21,908 bases of DNA from positions 1 to 21,908 of the forward strand of contig CAYFSO010000048.1 in NCBI GenBank assembly GCA_964345775.1. Reading direction: 5' to 3'. The DNA comes from M55B154 sp964345775 (GTDB lineage: Bacteria; Spirochaetota; UBA4802; UB4802). Under the pieces are notes generated by a model. It did no database searches, was not told the origin of the DNA, and saw only the letters and a list, made by a program, of their open reading frames with translations. The position numbers and the translations under genes are program-made. Positions 7,643 through 17,103 of the stretch are shown in pieces (the stretch's first letter is position 1; each line of letters begins with the position of its first letter).

Positions 7643-7972
7643 TTAAAAACTGTTAATGGCTGCATCAACAGTATCAAATACCTTTATCATTGATGTGACC
7701 TTGGTCAACTCCAGGACCCGCTGTACCTCCTGGTTTGGAGAAGCAAGGCGTAACTGTGATTTAAGGCTCTGGTTGATATTCAGAAAAATTCCTATGCCCG
7801 AGCTTGTTATCATCTTCACATCAGAAAGATCGATCACCATTTTTTTGATCCCCTTGCTTACTATGGCCTGCTGAAGCTTTTCCTTGAGATCGGGTACATC
7901 AAGCGTATGAACTTCCTGCATATTGATTTTTATGACATAAAGGTCATTACCTTTATCCTGAAGTTCTATCAT
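7643..7972 (-). CDS. STAS-domain anti-sigma factor antagonist
   Basis: This is a 109-residue single STAS domain of the SpoIIAA/RsbV type. The signature DLSDVKMITSSGIGIFL is at residues 48-64, with Ser57 in the position normally phosphorylated by a partner-switching kinase. The usual Asp before this Ser is Thr56 here. Such proteins bind an anti-sigma kinase when dephosphorylated and so free a sigma factor; some instead serve in other partner-switch circuits. No kinase, phosphatase or sigma factor is encoded nearby, so partners lie elsewhere. The start has AAGAGG about 7 bases upstream and a good promoter behind it. The family call is firm; the partner is unknown. Confidence 0.9.
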   Translation of the reverse strand: MIELQDKGNDLYVIKINMQEVHTLDVPDLKEKLQQAIVSKGIKKMVIDLSDVKMITSSGIGIFLNINQSLKSQLRLASPNQEVQRVLELTKVTSMIKVFDTVDAAINSF

Positions 7973-8046
7973 ATTCTACCTCTTCCCACCATTCATTATT
8001 CTTAGTATCAAGAACATATTGTTTCTTTTTGATAACAGACAAGCTG

Positions 8047-8096
8047 ATTGTACTTGAACAGTGCAAAAATAGTCAATTATATTTTTTTCACTGTTC
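8047..8096 (-). promoter_or_regulatory. STAS promoter with overlapping inverted repeat
   Basis: On the minus strand, TTGACT (8076-8071) and TACAAT (8052-8047) are 18 bases apart, a near-consensus promoter. An 8-base inverted repeat, GAACAGTG (8056-8063) and CACTGTTC (8089-8096), brackets the -35 box. It may be a regulator-binding site. Confidence 0.5.
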
Positions 8097-8148
8097 TGAC
8101 CGTACATTGATCTGTTTTTTTTGAAAGAGTACACGCCTAATATTACAC

Positions 8149-8177
8149 TTGACTTATTCAAAATGGTATTCTTTATT
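8149..8177 (+). promoter_or_regulatory. Possible promoter of ptsN-like gene and ruvB
   Basis: TTGACT at 8149-8154 is followed after 17 bases by TTTATT (8172-8177), a 4-of-6 match to the -10 box. It lies about 64 bases before the start codon. Confidence 0.35.
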
Positions 8178-8240
8178 TACATAGAATGATATATTCGCAC
8201 CGGGAAAAACGCGTTTAAAGTTATTGATTGGTTGTAATTT

Positions 8241-8714
8241 ATGATTTTATCACACAATCTGAAAAAGAGCGATATAATAACCAACTGCAAGGCAAAAGAC
8301 CGGTGGGATCTCATAGATACCATGCTCGATCAGGCGGTTAAGAACAAGTATGTAAATCCTGATGACAGGGAAACTATCAAAAAATCACTGTTTGACCGGG
8401 AAAAATCCATGAGCACCGGTATCGGCAAAGGTGTGGCGATTCCCCATTGTACAAATGCGAAGGTAGATGACGTGGTCATTATAATGGCATTATGCCAAAA
8501 GGGGATAAATTTTGATGCAATCGATAATCTTCCCGTCCAGATAGCCATATTGCTGATAGTTCCCAAAAATAAGCTCACCCAGCATATCAAGACCCTTGCA
8601 AATATCGCCAAGATCATGAATGACGATGCTTTTCGTGAACAGTTAATAAGCGCCAGGAGTGCCGACGGGATATTAAAGATAATCAAGGAATATGAGAATC
8701 CACAAAAGAAGTAA
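8241..8714 (+). CDS. ptsN: PTS IIA-like (PtsN-type) protein
   Basis: This is a 157-residue single EIIA domain of the nitrogen/fructose family. The phosphoacceptor histidine is His69 in GVAIPHCTNAKVDD, and the conserved ILLIVPKNKLTQHIKTLANIAKIM follows. No permease or HPr gene is nearby, so a regulatory rather than a transport role is likely, with phosphate coming from PtsP/NPr-type proteins elsewhere. The ATG at 8241 has no good Shine-Dalgarno sequence; the N terminus (SDIITNCKAKDRWDLIDTML) nevertheless aligns with the family start. It is followed after 5 bases by ruvB, so the two are probably co-transcribed. Confidence 0.88.
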   Translation: MILSHNLKKSDIITNCKAKDRWDLIDTMLDQAVKNKYVNPDDRETIKKSLFDREKSMSTGIGKGVAIPHCTNAKVDDVVIIMALCQKGINFDAIDNLPVQIAILLIVPKNKLTQHIKTLANIAKIMNDDAFREQLISARSADGILKIIKEYENPQKK

Positions 8715-8719
8715 CCCAA

Positions 8720-9757
8720 ATGGAACCTATTTCGCGCCTTACTAATACGGACAGGATGGAAGAGGACGAAGACCGTTCTCTGCGGCCGCATACCATAGAC
8801 GAATTCATCGGCCAGACCCGGATAGTTGATAACCTGAAAGTCTTTATCAAGTCCGCCAATATGCGGTCCAGCACCCTGGATCATGTTTTGCTTGCGGGCC
8901 CACCCGGACTTGGCAAAACTACTCTTGCACTCATTATTGCACGTGAGCTGGGTGTAAACATGAAATCCACTTCAGCCCCCGCCATTGAAAAGGCTGGAGA
9001 CCTCGCATCCATACTGACCAGCCTTGAAGACAATGATGTGCTGTTTATTGACGAGATACACCGGCTCACGCCCGCCATAGAAGAGATCCTTTATCCGGCC
9101 ATGGAGGACAGGTGCATAGATATCATAATCGGCCAGGGTGTGGGAGCAAAGAGTATAAAGATACAGCTTTCTCCGTTTACACTGGTAGGTGCGACAACCC
9201 GTACAGGTCTTCTCACTTCAGCGCTTCGTGACAGGTTTGGCATACCACTGCGGCTGAACTACTATGAATCCGAAGACCTCAAACATATCGCCACGCGTAC
9301 TGCGAAAATACTTGGCGTTGACATCAGTGAAGAAGCAGCTCTTGAGATTGCAAAACGATCAAGACGTACACCCAGGATTGTTAACAGGTTGTTGAAAAGG
9401 GTAGCTGATTTTGCCACCGTAGAAAAACAAAAGACCATTGATCTTGACATAACGGGTTATGCCCTTGAAAAACTGAACATCGACCCCATGGGGCTTGATG
9501 ACATGGACCGCCGCATTCTTTCCACAATTATGGAAAAATATGACGGTGGCCCTGTTGGTATAAAGACAATAGCAATATCGGTAGGTGAGGAAACAGATAC
9601 GCTGGAAGACTATTACGAACCGTTTCTTGTCCAGGTTGGCATGTTGAAGCGAACACCCCGCGGCCGAATGGCCACAAGGCTGGCATACGATCATCTCGGT
9701 ATTAAATGTTCCATCGCCACTGAAGAGATGAATACCCTTTTTGATGATCTTGACTGA
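8720..9757 (+). CDS. ruvB: Holliday junction branch migration helicase RuvB
   Basis: This is a full-length 345-residue RuvB. It has Walker A GPPGLGKTT at residues 61-69 and Walker B VLFIDEIHRL at 107-116. Sensor 1 GATTRTGLL is at 157-165, and the arginine finger region SALRDRFGI ends at about 175. The C-terminal winged-helix DNA-binding domain (GGPVGIKTIAISVGEETDTL) is complete. As a hexamer with RuvA it drives branch migration in recombinational repair. Neither ruvA nor ruvC lies in the window. It follows the PtsN-like gene closely. The identification is certain. Confidence 0.98.
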   Translation: MEPISRLTNTDRMEEDEDRSLRPHTIDEFIGQTRIVDNLKVFIKSANMRSSTLDHVLLAGPPGLGKTTLALIIARELGVNMKSTSAPAIEKAGDLASILTSLEDNDVLFIDEIHRLTPAIEEILYPAMEDRCIDIIIGQGVGAKSIKIQLSPFTLVGATTRTGLLTSALRDRFGIPLRLNYYESEDLKHIATRTAKILGVDISEEAALEIAKRSRRTPRIVNRLLKRVADFATVEKQKTIDLDITGYALEKLNIDPMGLDDMDRRILSTIMEKYDGGPVGIKTIAISVGEETDTLEDYYEPFLVQVGMLKRTPRGRMATRLAYDHLGIKCSIATEEMNTLFDDLD

Positions 9758-9869
9758 TACATACCTGCAAATGAATAATGATCATACACGATAAACCATT
9801 TATTTTAGAAATACATCAATTTAGGTTTATAGTATATACTACGACCCCTTATTAAAATGGTATCCATTC

Positions 9870-12800
9870 ATGAAAAGAGATTTTAAATACAGGGAAATAC
9901 CCTATAACTATACATCATTTTCTGACCGTGAGATCATCCTCAAGTATTTTGACGAGGAAACATGGTCGATCATAAACGCCCTCAGGCAGCGCAGAAGAAC
10001 CGGGAGAAGCGCGAAGCTGCTTTTTGAGAATCTCGGGGACATTTTCATAATCGACAGGAACCCCTACATCTACAATGATCTCCTTGAAAACAGGAAAAAG
10101 CTGAAAAAACTGAGAAAACAGCATCAGCAACGCCTGCAGGTAATTGAAGAAGGCGCTGACGACCTGGAGCTGGTTACAAAACTTCTTGAACGTGTGCGCG
10201 TCATCGAAGACCGCTTTTTTACGTCTTTTCGCCATGAACGACGAAGACGCCTCAAAATACTTCTCACTCTTAAGACCATAACCCGTGCAGGGAATATACA
10301 TTTTTCCGCTTTTCACAAGGTATCACATGCAACAGATGCAACCGACTGGCGTGTTGAATATCCCGCTGTAGTAGTATATCCCGACTCTGTGCAGGAAATA
10401 ATGGCACTGGTGCGGGCCGCTCGTCGGCTTGATCTCAGCATCGTCCCCCGTGGCGGAGGCACTGGTTTGACCGGCGGCGCTGTTCCACTCAATCGTAATA
10501 CCATGGTCATAAATACCGAAAAACTGGTTACCATCAATCCGGTACACACGGTAGTGGACCGGGGACGGGAAATTCCCGCCATCGAGGTGGAGGCAGGGGT
10601 AGTAACCGATGATGTCATCAAGTACTGCCAGCAGCAGGACTATATTTTCGCTACTGATCCAACATCCGCCTGGGCATCTACCATAGGTGGTAATATCGCG
10701 GAAAATGCCGGCGGAAAAAAATGTGTCATGTGGGGCACATGTATAGATAATTTATTATCCTACCGGATCGTCGATGCGGAGGGAAACCTGCTGGAAGTGA
10801 GACGTATAAACCACCCATACAGGAAAATCCTTGAATCTGATTCCGTCATTTATGAAGTATACAAAATACATCCATCAAAGGATGAAACATTCCTTCGAAC
10901 AATTGATTTGAAGGGAACCGACATAAGGAAGAAAGGACTGGGCAAGGATATCACCAACAAGGCAATGGGTGGCGTCCCCGGCATACAAAAAGAAGGGGGG
11001 GACGGCATAATTGTTTCTGCCACCTTTGTTCTATATGAGCCATTCAACCATTGCAAAACCATATGCCTTGAATTTTTTGGGAACAACATGGTGTATGCCT
11101 CACGGGCCATAGTGGAGATCATGGAAAAATTTGCAGACAATGACACCGTGTATCTCACTGCCCTTGAGCACTTTGATGAAAAATACGTTATGGCTATACA
11201 GTACAGGAACAAGTCCCGGCGCACCGAGATACCCAAGGCCGTACTACTGATTGATATTGAAAGCAATGATCAGGGAAAACTCGATTCTGCATGCCACAAC
11301 ATGATCTCAATGGTACAGCAATACAACACAGAGGGCTTTATCGCTGAAGACAGTGCTTCCAGGGAACGTTTCTGGAAGGACAGGAAAAACCTCGGGGCAA
11401 TCGCACGTCATACAAATGCATTCAAGCTGAACGAGGATATTGTTATCCCCCTTGATAAAATACCCGAATTTGCCGATTTTATCGAGAAGCTGAATTTACA
11501 GAAGGAGCTAGCAAATTACAATGCTGTTATTGATGATATTCAACAATACCTTCAAACCATTACGAACACTGACGAAGACGAATTCATAGAAGGCAAAATC
11601 CAGGATTACCTTAAGAAAATTCTTTCTCTCAGGAAGACTTTTACGGATTATGCGGAGAATATCGACACTCCTGCCAGGGAATATTTTAAGTATGATTCTT
11701 CCTTTGCCAGGGACAATCGAACACTTTTTCAGCTTATACAGGAAGGTGTAATTACATTTGATTTTAAAAGGGACGTGATTAACGCCTTCCAAAACATTTT
11801 CCATGGGTACGAAAACCTGGTTGAAGAATTTAACGAGATCGTGCTGGCACAGGAAAATCGCAGGATAATAATTGCCACCCACATGCATGCAGGTGACGGG
11901 AACGTGCATGTAAACATTCCCGTACATTCAAATGATTACGCGATGATGCGTGAGGCTGATATCACCGCCGGTATCGTGATGGAGCAGGTGGTACAGCTTG
12001 GAGGGGTAATATCCGGTGAACATGGTATCGGACTTACAAAATTAAAGTTTATAGACCAGGAAGCTCTTGACAGGTATAGCGAGTATAAAAACCAGGCAGA
12101 TCCTGATAACACATTCAACCCCGGCAAGCTCAGCAAAGAGTTTAACCTCGAGCGGGCATATACGCCATCATTCAACCTGCTCGAACTTGAAGCATTTATC
12201 TTAAAAGCTGCTGACCTGGAGAAGCTTTCCAATTCAATCGCTTCTTGTGTTCGATGCGGCAAGTGCAAGGGAGTATGCAACACCCATTATCCCGGCGGTA
12301 CCATGTTTTTCAATCCCCGAAACAAGATCCTTGGCACTGCCCTGATCATGGAAGCCGTACTATACGATATCCAGACATCCAACAGCCTGAGTTTTCGTAA
12401 TTTCAAGAAGCTGCGGGATATAACAGATCACTGTACAATCTGCCATCAGTGCCAGGTACCCTGCCCTGTCAATATCGATTTTGGAGATATTACCCTGGAT
12501 ACAAGGGCATTGCTGGTGCATCGAAAGAAATCACGGTTTAAACCTGTAACCACCTTCACGCTGTTTTACCTGAAGCAGAAAGGTTATTACATGAATAAAT
12601 TGTTCAGGATACTTATACTGAAACTGGGCTACAGGGCGCAGCGGGCAGGATATTACGTCAACCGACCCATCGCCGCCATCACCAGCAGGATTATCCCGCT
12701 TATTGCCAACTACCTGAAGGGGAAATTCCCGCTTTCGGGAACAAAATCGTTGCGGGAACATTTAGGACTCAGCAAGAGAACCGCCTTTATTACCTTTCAG

Positions 12801-13589
12801 GATCCTCAGAAGGAACCGGCTCACAGTGTGGTCTACTTCCCCGGATGTGGATCTGAGCGTATGTTCCCGGAAATAAGCATGGCAACCATCGCCCTTCTCT
12901 ATTATGCCGGTGTTCGTGTTGTACTGCCACCAGAATATCTCTGCTGCGGATATCCCATGCAGGCAAACGGCAAGACATCTGATGCAACCATCAAGACCAA
13001 CGAGAACAGGGTTATTTTCCACAGGATGGCTGATATCATTTCCTACATGGATATTGACGGCATTATTGTTACCTGCGGCACCTGCTACGAAATGCTCAGC
13101 AAGTACCAGCTTGAGAACATATTTCAGGATGCAGAATTATACGATGCAAACGAGTATATTGCGCGGCACCAACTATACAGTACAGATACCAGCCATACTT
13201 CGCTACTCTATCATGATCCGTGTCATTCTCCTTTAAAACATGAAGGCTATGAAAACACGTTCAGTAAACTTTTTAATACCGTTCCTACCTGTGTTCCTAA
13301 TTGCTGCGGGGAGGGAGGCACACTGGCCCTCTCCACTCCCGATATAGCAAATACACTGAGGGAAAGGAAAAAAGAGAATATCATGATTGCCGAACCCGGC
13401 GGAAAACATCAGACCATACTTACCACCTGCCCCAGCTGCGTGCAGGGATTGACACGAATTGACAACCCGCTGCATGTACGTGGAAAGTCGCTGGTGGTAT
13501 ATTGCGCCGAAAAATTCATCGGCCACCACTGGCAGAAAAAGTTTCTGCGTGATGTTACAAAGGGTGGTTATGAATACATACTATTCTAA
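9870..13589 (+). CDS. DUF3683-FAD-linked oxidase-Fe-S/CCG multidomain oxidoreductase
   Basis: This is a 1239-residue fusion. The N terminus (IPYNYTSFSDREIILKYF) matches DUF3683, known at the head of similar large proteins in betaproteobacteria. A GlcD/D-lactate dehydrogenase-type FAD domain follows (RGGGTGLTGGAVPL near residue 195), then a helical insert (about 545-660), then HMHAGDGNVHVN near 670 and GEHGIGL near 715. A ferredoxin-like domain has two cysteine sets, CVRCGKCKGVC near 793 and CTICHQCQVPC near 855. GlcF/HdrB-type CCG domains follow (FPGCGS near 990, CCGYPMQANG near 1025, CCGEGG near 1145). It should oxidise a 2-hydroxy acid and pass electrons through the Fe-S centres to a quinone or electron carrier. 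The substrate cannot be read from sequence. TATACT at 9835-9840 may be its -10 box. Confidence 0.93.
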   Translation: MKRDFKYREIPYNYTSFSDREIILKYFDEETWSIINALRQRRRTGRSAKLLFENLGDIFIIDRNPYIYNDLLENRKKLKKLRKQHQQRLQVIEEGADDLELVTKLLERVRVIEDRFFTSFRHERRRRLKILLTLKTITRAGNIHFSAFHKVSHATDATDWRVEYPAVVVYPDSVQEIMALVRAARRLDLSIVPRGGGTGLTGGAVPLNRNTMVINTEKLVTINPVHTVVDRGREIPAIEVEAGVVTDDVIKYCQQQDYIFATDPTSAWASTIGGNIAENAGGKKCVMWGTCIDNLLSYRIVDAEGNLLEVRRINHPYRKILESDSVIYEVYKIHPSKDETFLRTIDLKGTDIRKKGLGKDITNKAMGGVPGIQKEGGDGIIVSATFVLYEPFNHCKTICLEFFGNNMVYASRAIVEIMEKFADNDTVYLTALEHFDEKYVMAIQYRNKSRRTEIPKAVLLIDIESNDQGKLDSACHNMISMVQQYNTEGFIAEDSASRERFWKDRKNLGAIARHTNAFKLNEDIVIPLDKIPEFADFIEKLNLQKELANYNAVIDDIQQYLQTITNTDEDEFIEGKIQDYLKKILSLRKTFTDYAENIDTPAREYFKYDSSFARDNRTLFQLIQEGVITFDFKRDVINAFQNIFHGYENLVEEFNEIVLAQENRRIIIATHMHAGDGNVHVNIPVHSNDYAMMREADITAGIVMEQVVQLGGVISGEHGIGLTKLKFIDQEALDRYSEYKNQADPDNTFNPGKLSKEFNLERAYTPSFNLLELEAFILKAADLEKLSNSIASCVRCGKCKGVCNTHYPGGTMFFNPRNKILGTALIMEAVLYDIQTSNSLSFRNFKKLRDITDHCTICHQCQVPCPVNIDFGDITLDTRALLVHRKKSRFKPVTTFTLFYLKQKGYYMNKLFRILILKLGYRAQRAGYYVNRPIAAITSRIIPLIANYLKGKFPLSGTKSLREHLGLSKRTAFITFQDPQKEPAHSVVYFPGCGSERMFPEISMATIALLYYAGVRVVLPPEYLCCGYPMQANGKTSDATIKTNENRVIFHRMADIISYMDIDGIIVTCGTCYEMLSKYQLENIFQDAELYDANEYIARHQLYSTDTSHTSLLYHDPCHSPLKHEGYENTFSKLFNTVPTCVPNCCGEGGTLALSTPDIANTLRERKKENIMIAEPGGKHQTILTTCPSCVQGLTRIDNPLHVRGKSLVVYCAEKFIGHHWQKKFLRDVTKGGYEYILF

Positions 13590-13596
13590 AAACAGA

Positions 13597-13626
13597 AAGT
13601 CATCCACCTTCCTGGCTGGATGACTT
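13597..13626 (-). terminator. Terminator between convergent genes
   Basis: A 10-base-pair stem (AAGTCATCCA / TGGATGACTT) with a 10-base loop lies in the 65-base gap between the oxidoreductase and the LolA-like gene. On the minus strand a U-rich run (TTTCTGTTTTT) follows, so it mainly ends the tetR-RND-lolA-like operon. It may also slow plus-strand transcripts. Confidence 0.7.
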
Positions 13627-13654
13627 CCATCTCAAAAACGGCATTGCCTGGATT

Positions 13655-14392
13655 TTAGCGTAATGATTCTTTCGCAAGCTGCGAGTTACTTACCGAAACA
13701 TTATATACTACCTTTTCAACCTTCAGTTCCGTTTCTCCATAACCCTCAGCGCTTTTCATGATAACACGAAGCGGGGTTATTATGCCGTCAATGGTCTTGA
13801 TATCATGATTTTCAAGTACCTTGTGCAGTTTCCCGTCCCTGTAGAGATCCAGTTTCACCACGAAATAGTCAGACTTACGAACGTATATAACAGACTTGTC
13901 ATATACCTGCTTACCTTTTTTTCTCACGGCTTCTACCTTGTAACAATCTGAGCCAAGAACCTTCTCGTCTCCAAGGTTCTTGTAATTATAATCATCGATT
14001 TCTCTTGAAGCGAGGTCCTCGTAGTAAAAATGAGAATTCACAAAAGGCTTGTCCTTGTCCGCGGCAGCTATCCTTTTTACCCTTCCTGAAGAAAGGCGTA
14101 ACCACTGATCATCGTCCCTGTTCTTATATGTATGGGTAAGAAGCTTGATCCTGGTCGGTTTGATAAACGAGATCAATACCTGCTCATTGCCACTTACCTT
14201 TTTCGCGATGGCTATGAATTCCTTTTCCATGGTCCTTCCGCCTTTTTTGATATACATGGTTACCTTTGTTTTGGCGGAATCGGGTTCTTTCAGAGAATCA
14301 CTCTTGTCCATGATCTCCCTTCCGGTTAACGCGAAAATGGGTTGTACCATCAACGATACAAGTAATAATGCTATACATGTTTTCTTCTTCAT
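13655..14392 (-). CDS. LolA-like outer-membrane lipoprotein-sorting protein
   Basis: This is a 245-residue periplasmic protein with a clear signal peptide (MKKKTCIALLLVSLMVQPIFA). The mature part is of the LolA-like family often annotated as outer-membrane lipoprotein-sorting protein. Motifs are LTGREIMDKSDSL, DDDQWLRLSSGRVKRIAAADK and SHFYYEDLASREIDDY. These proteins adopt a half-barrel that holds a lipid or acyl chain. It sits 29 bases after an RND exporter gene and has a perfect AAGGAGG 8 bases before its ATG. That pairing suggests it receives or delivers a hydrophobic substrate exported by the RND protein, which is inference from context. It ends the operon, before the hairpin at 13597-13626. 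Confidence 0.88.
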   Translation of the reverse strand: MKKKTCIALLLVSLMVQPIFALTGREIMDKSDSLKEPDSAKTKVTMYIKKGGRTMEKEFIAIAKKVSGNEQVLISFIKPTRIKLLTHTYKNRDDDQWLRLSSGRVKRIAAADKDKPFVNSHFYYEDLASREIDDYNYKNLGDEKVLGSDCYKVEAVRKKGKQVYDKSVIYVRKSDYFVVKLDLYRDGKLHKVLENHDIKTIDGIITPLRVIMKSAEGYGETELKVEKVVYNVSVSNSQLAKESLR

Positions 14393-14421
14393 GTGGCATT
14401 CCTCCTTAATAGAATTATTCG

Positions 14422-17088
14422 TTAGACCTTTTCTTTGTCCAGGTCAAAAAATCTTCCAAGGTAAAAGAAATCCCAGAAACGGGAATCAGATTCTGATTCC
14501 TGTAACGAGATCCCTGTAAGCTTAATGGTTGCTGGAAGAACAACCAGTGCACCAAGGGTGGTTGCGATCATGCTTATGGCTACCAGTATACTGAATAGAA
14601 TGATTGGTTTGAAGTTCGACGCCACCAGCACGGAAAACCCGAAGATCAATGCCAGTGAAGTATATGTGATAGCCTTCCCGGATACCGACAACGTACCCCG
14701 TATCGTTTCATCCACCGTGTAGTCTTTGTTGCGAAGATGACGGTACGAGTTAAGGAAATGAACCGTATCATCAACACCAATACCGATCACGATAGATGCA
14801 ATTATTGCAGTGGCAAGATCAAGCGATACACCAAACCAGCCCATTATCCCGAAATTTATTATAACCGCCGTGGTCATGGGGATCAATGATACAATTCCTG
14901 CTTTCCAGTTTTTGAATAACAGGAACACGATAAAAGATACTACCACGATGCAAAGGGCCAGGCTCATTATCTGGCCCATGACAATATAGTGCGCCATGCG
15001 AACCATAACCGCCGGTTCCCCCGTCACCTCGTAAGAATACCCTTCCGGGAGTGTTTTCTCAAGATGATCCTTAATATCCTTTTGTATTCTTTTGAATTCA
15101 TTTGAACCAAGCCGGTATCCTTCTTTTTCCCAGACTCTTGCAAAAATATTTGAGGTCTGGAAATATGTGTCTACATAAGGTTCAAACTCGTCATACCGTC
15201 CGTCAAAGTTTGAGTCTTCACCGGAATAGATCTCGAGGTAATCCCAGATGGTACTCTTTTTATCCGGTATTGAATAATACTCGGGGTCACCGTTATTCAT
15301 TGCCATGTGCATTCGCTTGATGAAATCGGTAAAACATTCCGTCCTGCCAATGTTTAAATGGCTGTTCTCCTCCGCCTCAAGCCAGTTACGGAGATCTTCA
15401 AGCGTTTTTAGGAATTCAGGGTCCTTAACCCCGTCTACTTCGCCCGAATTCACAAGGATATTGAGCCCGTACGAACCACCGAATTTCCTGCCAATTTCCC
15501 TGAGACTGCGTATAATGTAATCTCCTTCCTTGAAATACTCGATAATCGACGTTTCCACGTTCATACGTGTCATGCCAATTATACTGACCATCATAACACA
15601 TACCACTGTCACGATTACCTTGCCCGGATGCTTCAGGGAAAGCCATGTAACGAATTGAACAATAAGGTCAACCAGTGTTTTTTTTACTTTTTTGTCTTTT
15701 CTAAGAAGCAGCTTCGGCATAGTGTGCGGCATGAGGACCAGCATGGCAGGGATCATGGTTGTTGATATAAATACCGTGAAAAGCACCCCTATTGCAGAAA
15801 AGATCCCCCATTCCTGGATAGCAGAAACCTGGTTGGTGGCAAGGGTCATAAACCCAATAAACGTGGTTATTCCTGCCAGCATTACCGTAATCGAAATATG
15901 GGACATGGAGAGGAGCAATCCACCTCTTTTACCTTCTGAACTTATACTGTCGAAATCATTATAATACTGGTTGAGAATGTGTATTGAATACGAACTGCCC
16001 ACCGCGATCATCAATGGTGGTATGGAAATCCCCATTACCGTCATCGGCACCCCGAGGTGGCCCATTAGTCCTATTACCCAGAGATCAGACATCACAAGGG
16101 TAATAAAAGGTAATATAACGCCCCGTAAAGACCTGAAGTTGAAAAAGAATATTATTACAACCACCATCATCACAAGGGGCAGGTGAGTTTTCAGGTCGTG
16201 CTGCATATACTCGTTGATCTGGTGATTGATGATGGGAATACCCTGAACGGTTATGTTCAGATCATGATAACTCCTGGCAAGGCTCCAGAGTTCCCCCGTG
16301 ATATCATCCTGGTCACGAACATTAATAAAACGAACCAGTATACCAAAGTCCGTTATCTTCCCGGTATCCGGGTTTCGGTAATATATACCCTTTTCAAAAG
16401 CAGGATTCCGTGTAAGCTTTTCCCTGAACTCCTGTATCTCTTCTTTGTTTTCAGGGATCTGGCGTTCACCTTCGTCATTTTCCGGTATAAGCTGTATAGC
16501 CCGCAGCGTATCATCTTTTCCTACCAGGTCTTTCATGGTAAGAGGGGAAATGATGGTATCCACGTATTCCTTTTTCTTCAGCCTGTAAGACTCATTGAGC
16601 TCCACCAGTATATCTTCCATGTCATCTTTTGAAAGCCGCGTATCATCAATTCCCAGTTTATTCATTTTTCTCAGGATAAGTCTAAGGTACAAATGGTCGT
16701 TCATGTAGACCTGGCGCAGCTGCAGCAGAGATACCGGCTCCTCTCCGATTAGAGACTTGAAAGTGTGAAGCCTTTTATCTTCTTTTTCCTCATCAAAATC
16801 CTTGTATTCTTCCAGGTCGCTGATAAGCTGATTGATCTTTTTCAGGGTGCCAGCTTCCCAGAGATCATCGGGATTCACGCCCATGAGCATGAACTTTCCG
16901 TTGTTACCGTATATCTCTTTTACTTTCTGGTTTTCAAGATATTCACTGTCCCGCTTTGGCATCATTGCATCAACTGAACTGTCAAACTTAACCTTATTAA
17001 GCCCTGAACCGAGAACAACAGTGATCACCACAAGCAGCAAGATAAACCAGATCGGTTTTTTCAGTACCAGGTCAATATAACGTGCCAT
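14422..17088 (-). CDS. RND/MMPL-superfamily exporter
   Basis: This is an 888-residue inner-membrane transporter with the duplicated RND layout. TM1 is at residues 12-32, followed by a large periplasmic loop to about 295, five TM segments, a lone TM near 500, a second periplasmic loop and a final TM bundle. The acidic proton-relay motif GIGVDDTVHF near residue 768 is typical. The matching first-half site reads AVGSSYSIHILNQY, without an acidic pair, so only one half carries the relay. Such proteins export lipids or hydrophobic compounds. GAGGAAAATT precedes the ATG. It lies between tetR, 15 bases upstream, and the LolA-like gene. It is not an AcrB-size tripartite pump. The substrate is unknown. 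Confidence 0.92.
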   Translation of the reverse strand: MARYIDLVLKKPIWFILLLVVITVVLGSGLNKVKFDSSVDAMMPKRDSEYLENQKVKEIYGNNGKFMLMGVNPDDLWEAGTLKKINQLISDLEEYKDFDEEKEDKRLHTFKSLIGEEPVSLLQLRQVYMNDHLYLRLILRKMNKLGIDDTRLSKDDMEDILVELNESYRLKKKEYVDTIISPLTMKDLVGKDDTLRAIQLIPENDEGERQIPENKEEIQEFREKLTRNPAFEKGIYYRNPDTGKITDFGILVRFINVRDQDDITGELWSLARSYHDLNITVQGIPIINHQINEYMQHDLKTHLPLVMMVVVIIFFFNFRSLRGVILPFITLVMSDLWVIGLMGHLGVPMTVMGISIPPLMIAVGSSYSIHILNQYYNDFDSISSEGKRGGLLLSMSHISITVMLAGITTFIGFMTLATNQVSAIQEWGIFSAIGVLFTVFISTTMIPAMLVLMPHTMPKLLLRKDKKVKKTLVDLIVQFVTWLSLKHPGKVIVTVVCVMMVSIIGMTRMNVETSIIEYFKEGDYIIRSLREIGRKFGGSYGLNILVNSGEVDGVKDPEFLKTLEDLRNWLEAEENSHLNIGRTECFTDFIKRMHMAMNNGDPEYYSIPDKKSTIWDYLEIYSGEDSNFDGRYDEFEPYVDTYFQTSNIFARVWEKEGYRLGSNEFKRIQKDIKDHLEKTLPEGYSYEVTGEPAVMVRMAHYIVMGQIMSLALCIVVVSFIVFLLFKNWKAGIVSLIPMTTAVIINFGIMGWFGVSLDLATAIIASIVIGIGVDDTVHFLNSYRHLRNKDYTVDETIRGTLSVSGKAITYTSLALIFGFSVLVASNFKPIILFSILVAISMIATTLGALVVLPATIKLTGISLQESESDSRFWDFFYLGRFFDLDKEKV

Positions 17089-17103
17089 AATTTTCCTCGA
17101 TTA

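Noticed and set aside
8330..8884. 184-residue open frame opposite the PtsN-like gene and ruvB
   Set aside because: It is a shadow of two well-identified genes and has no family-like features.
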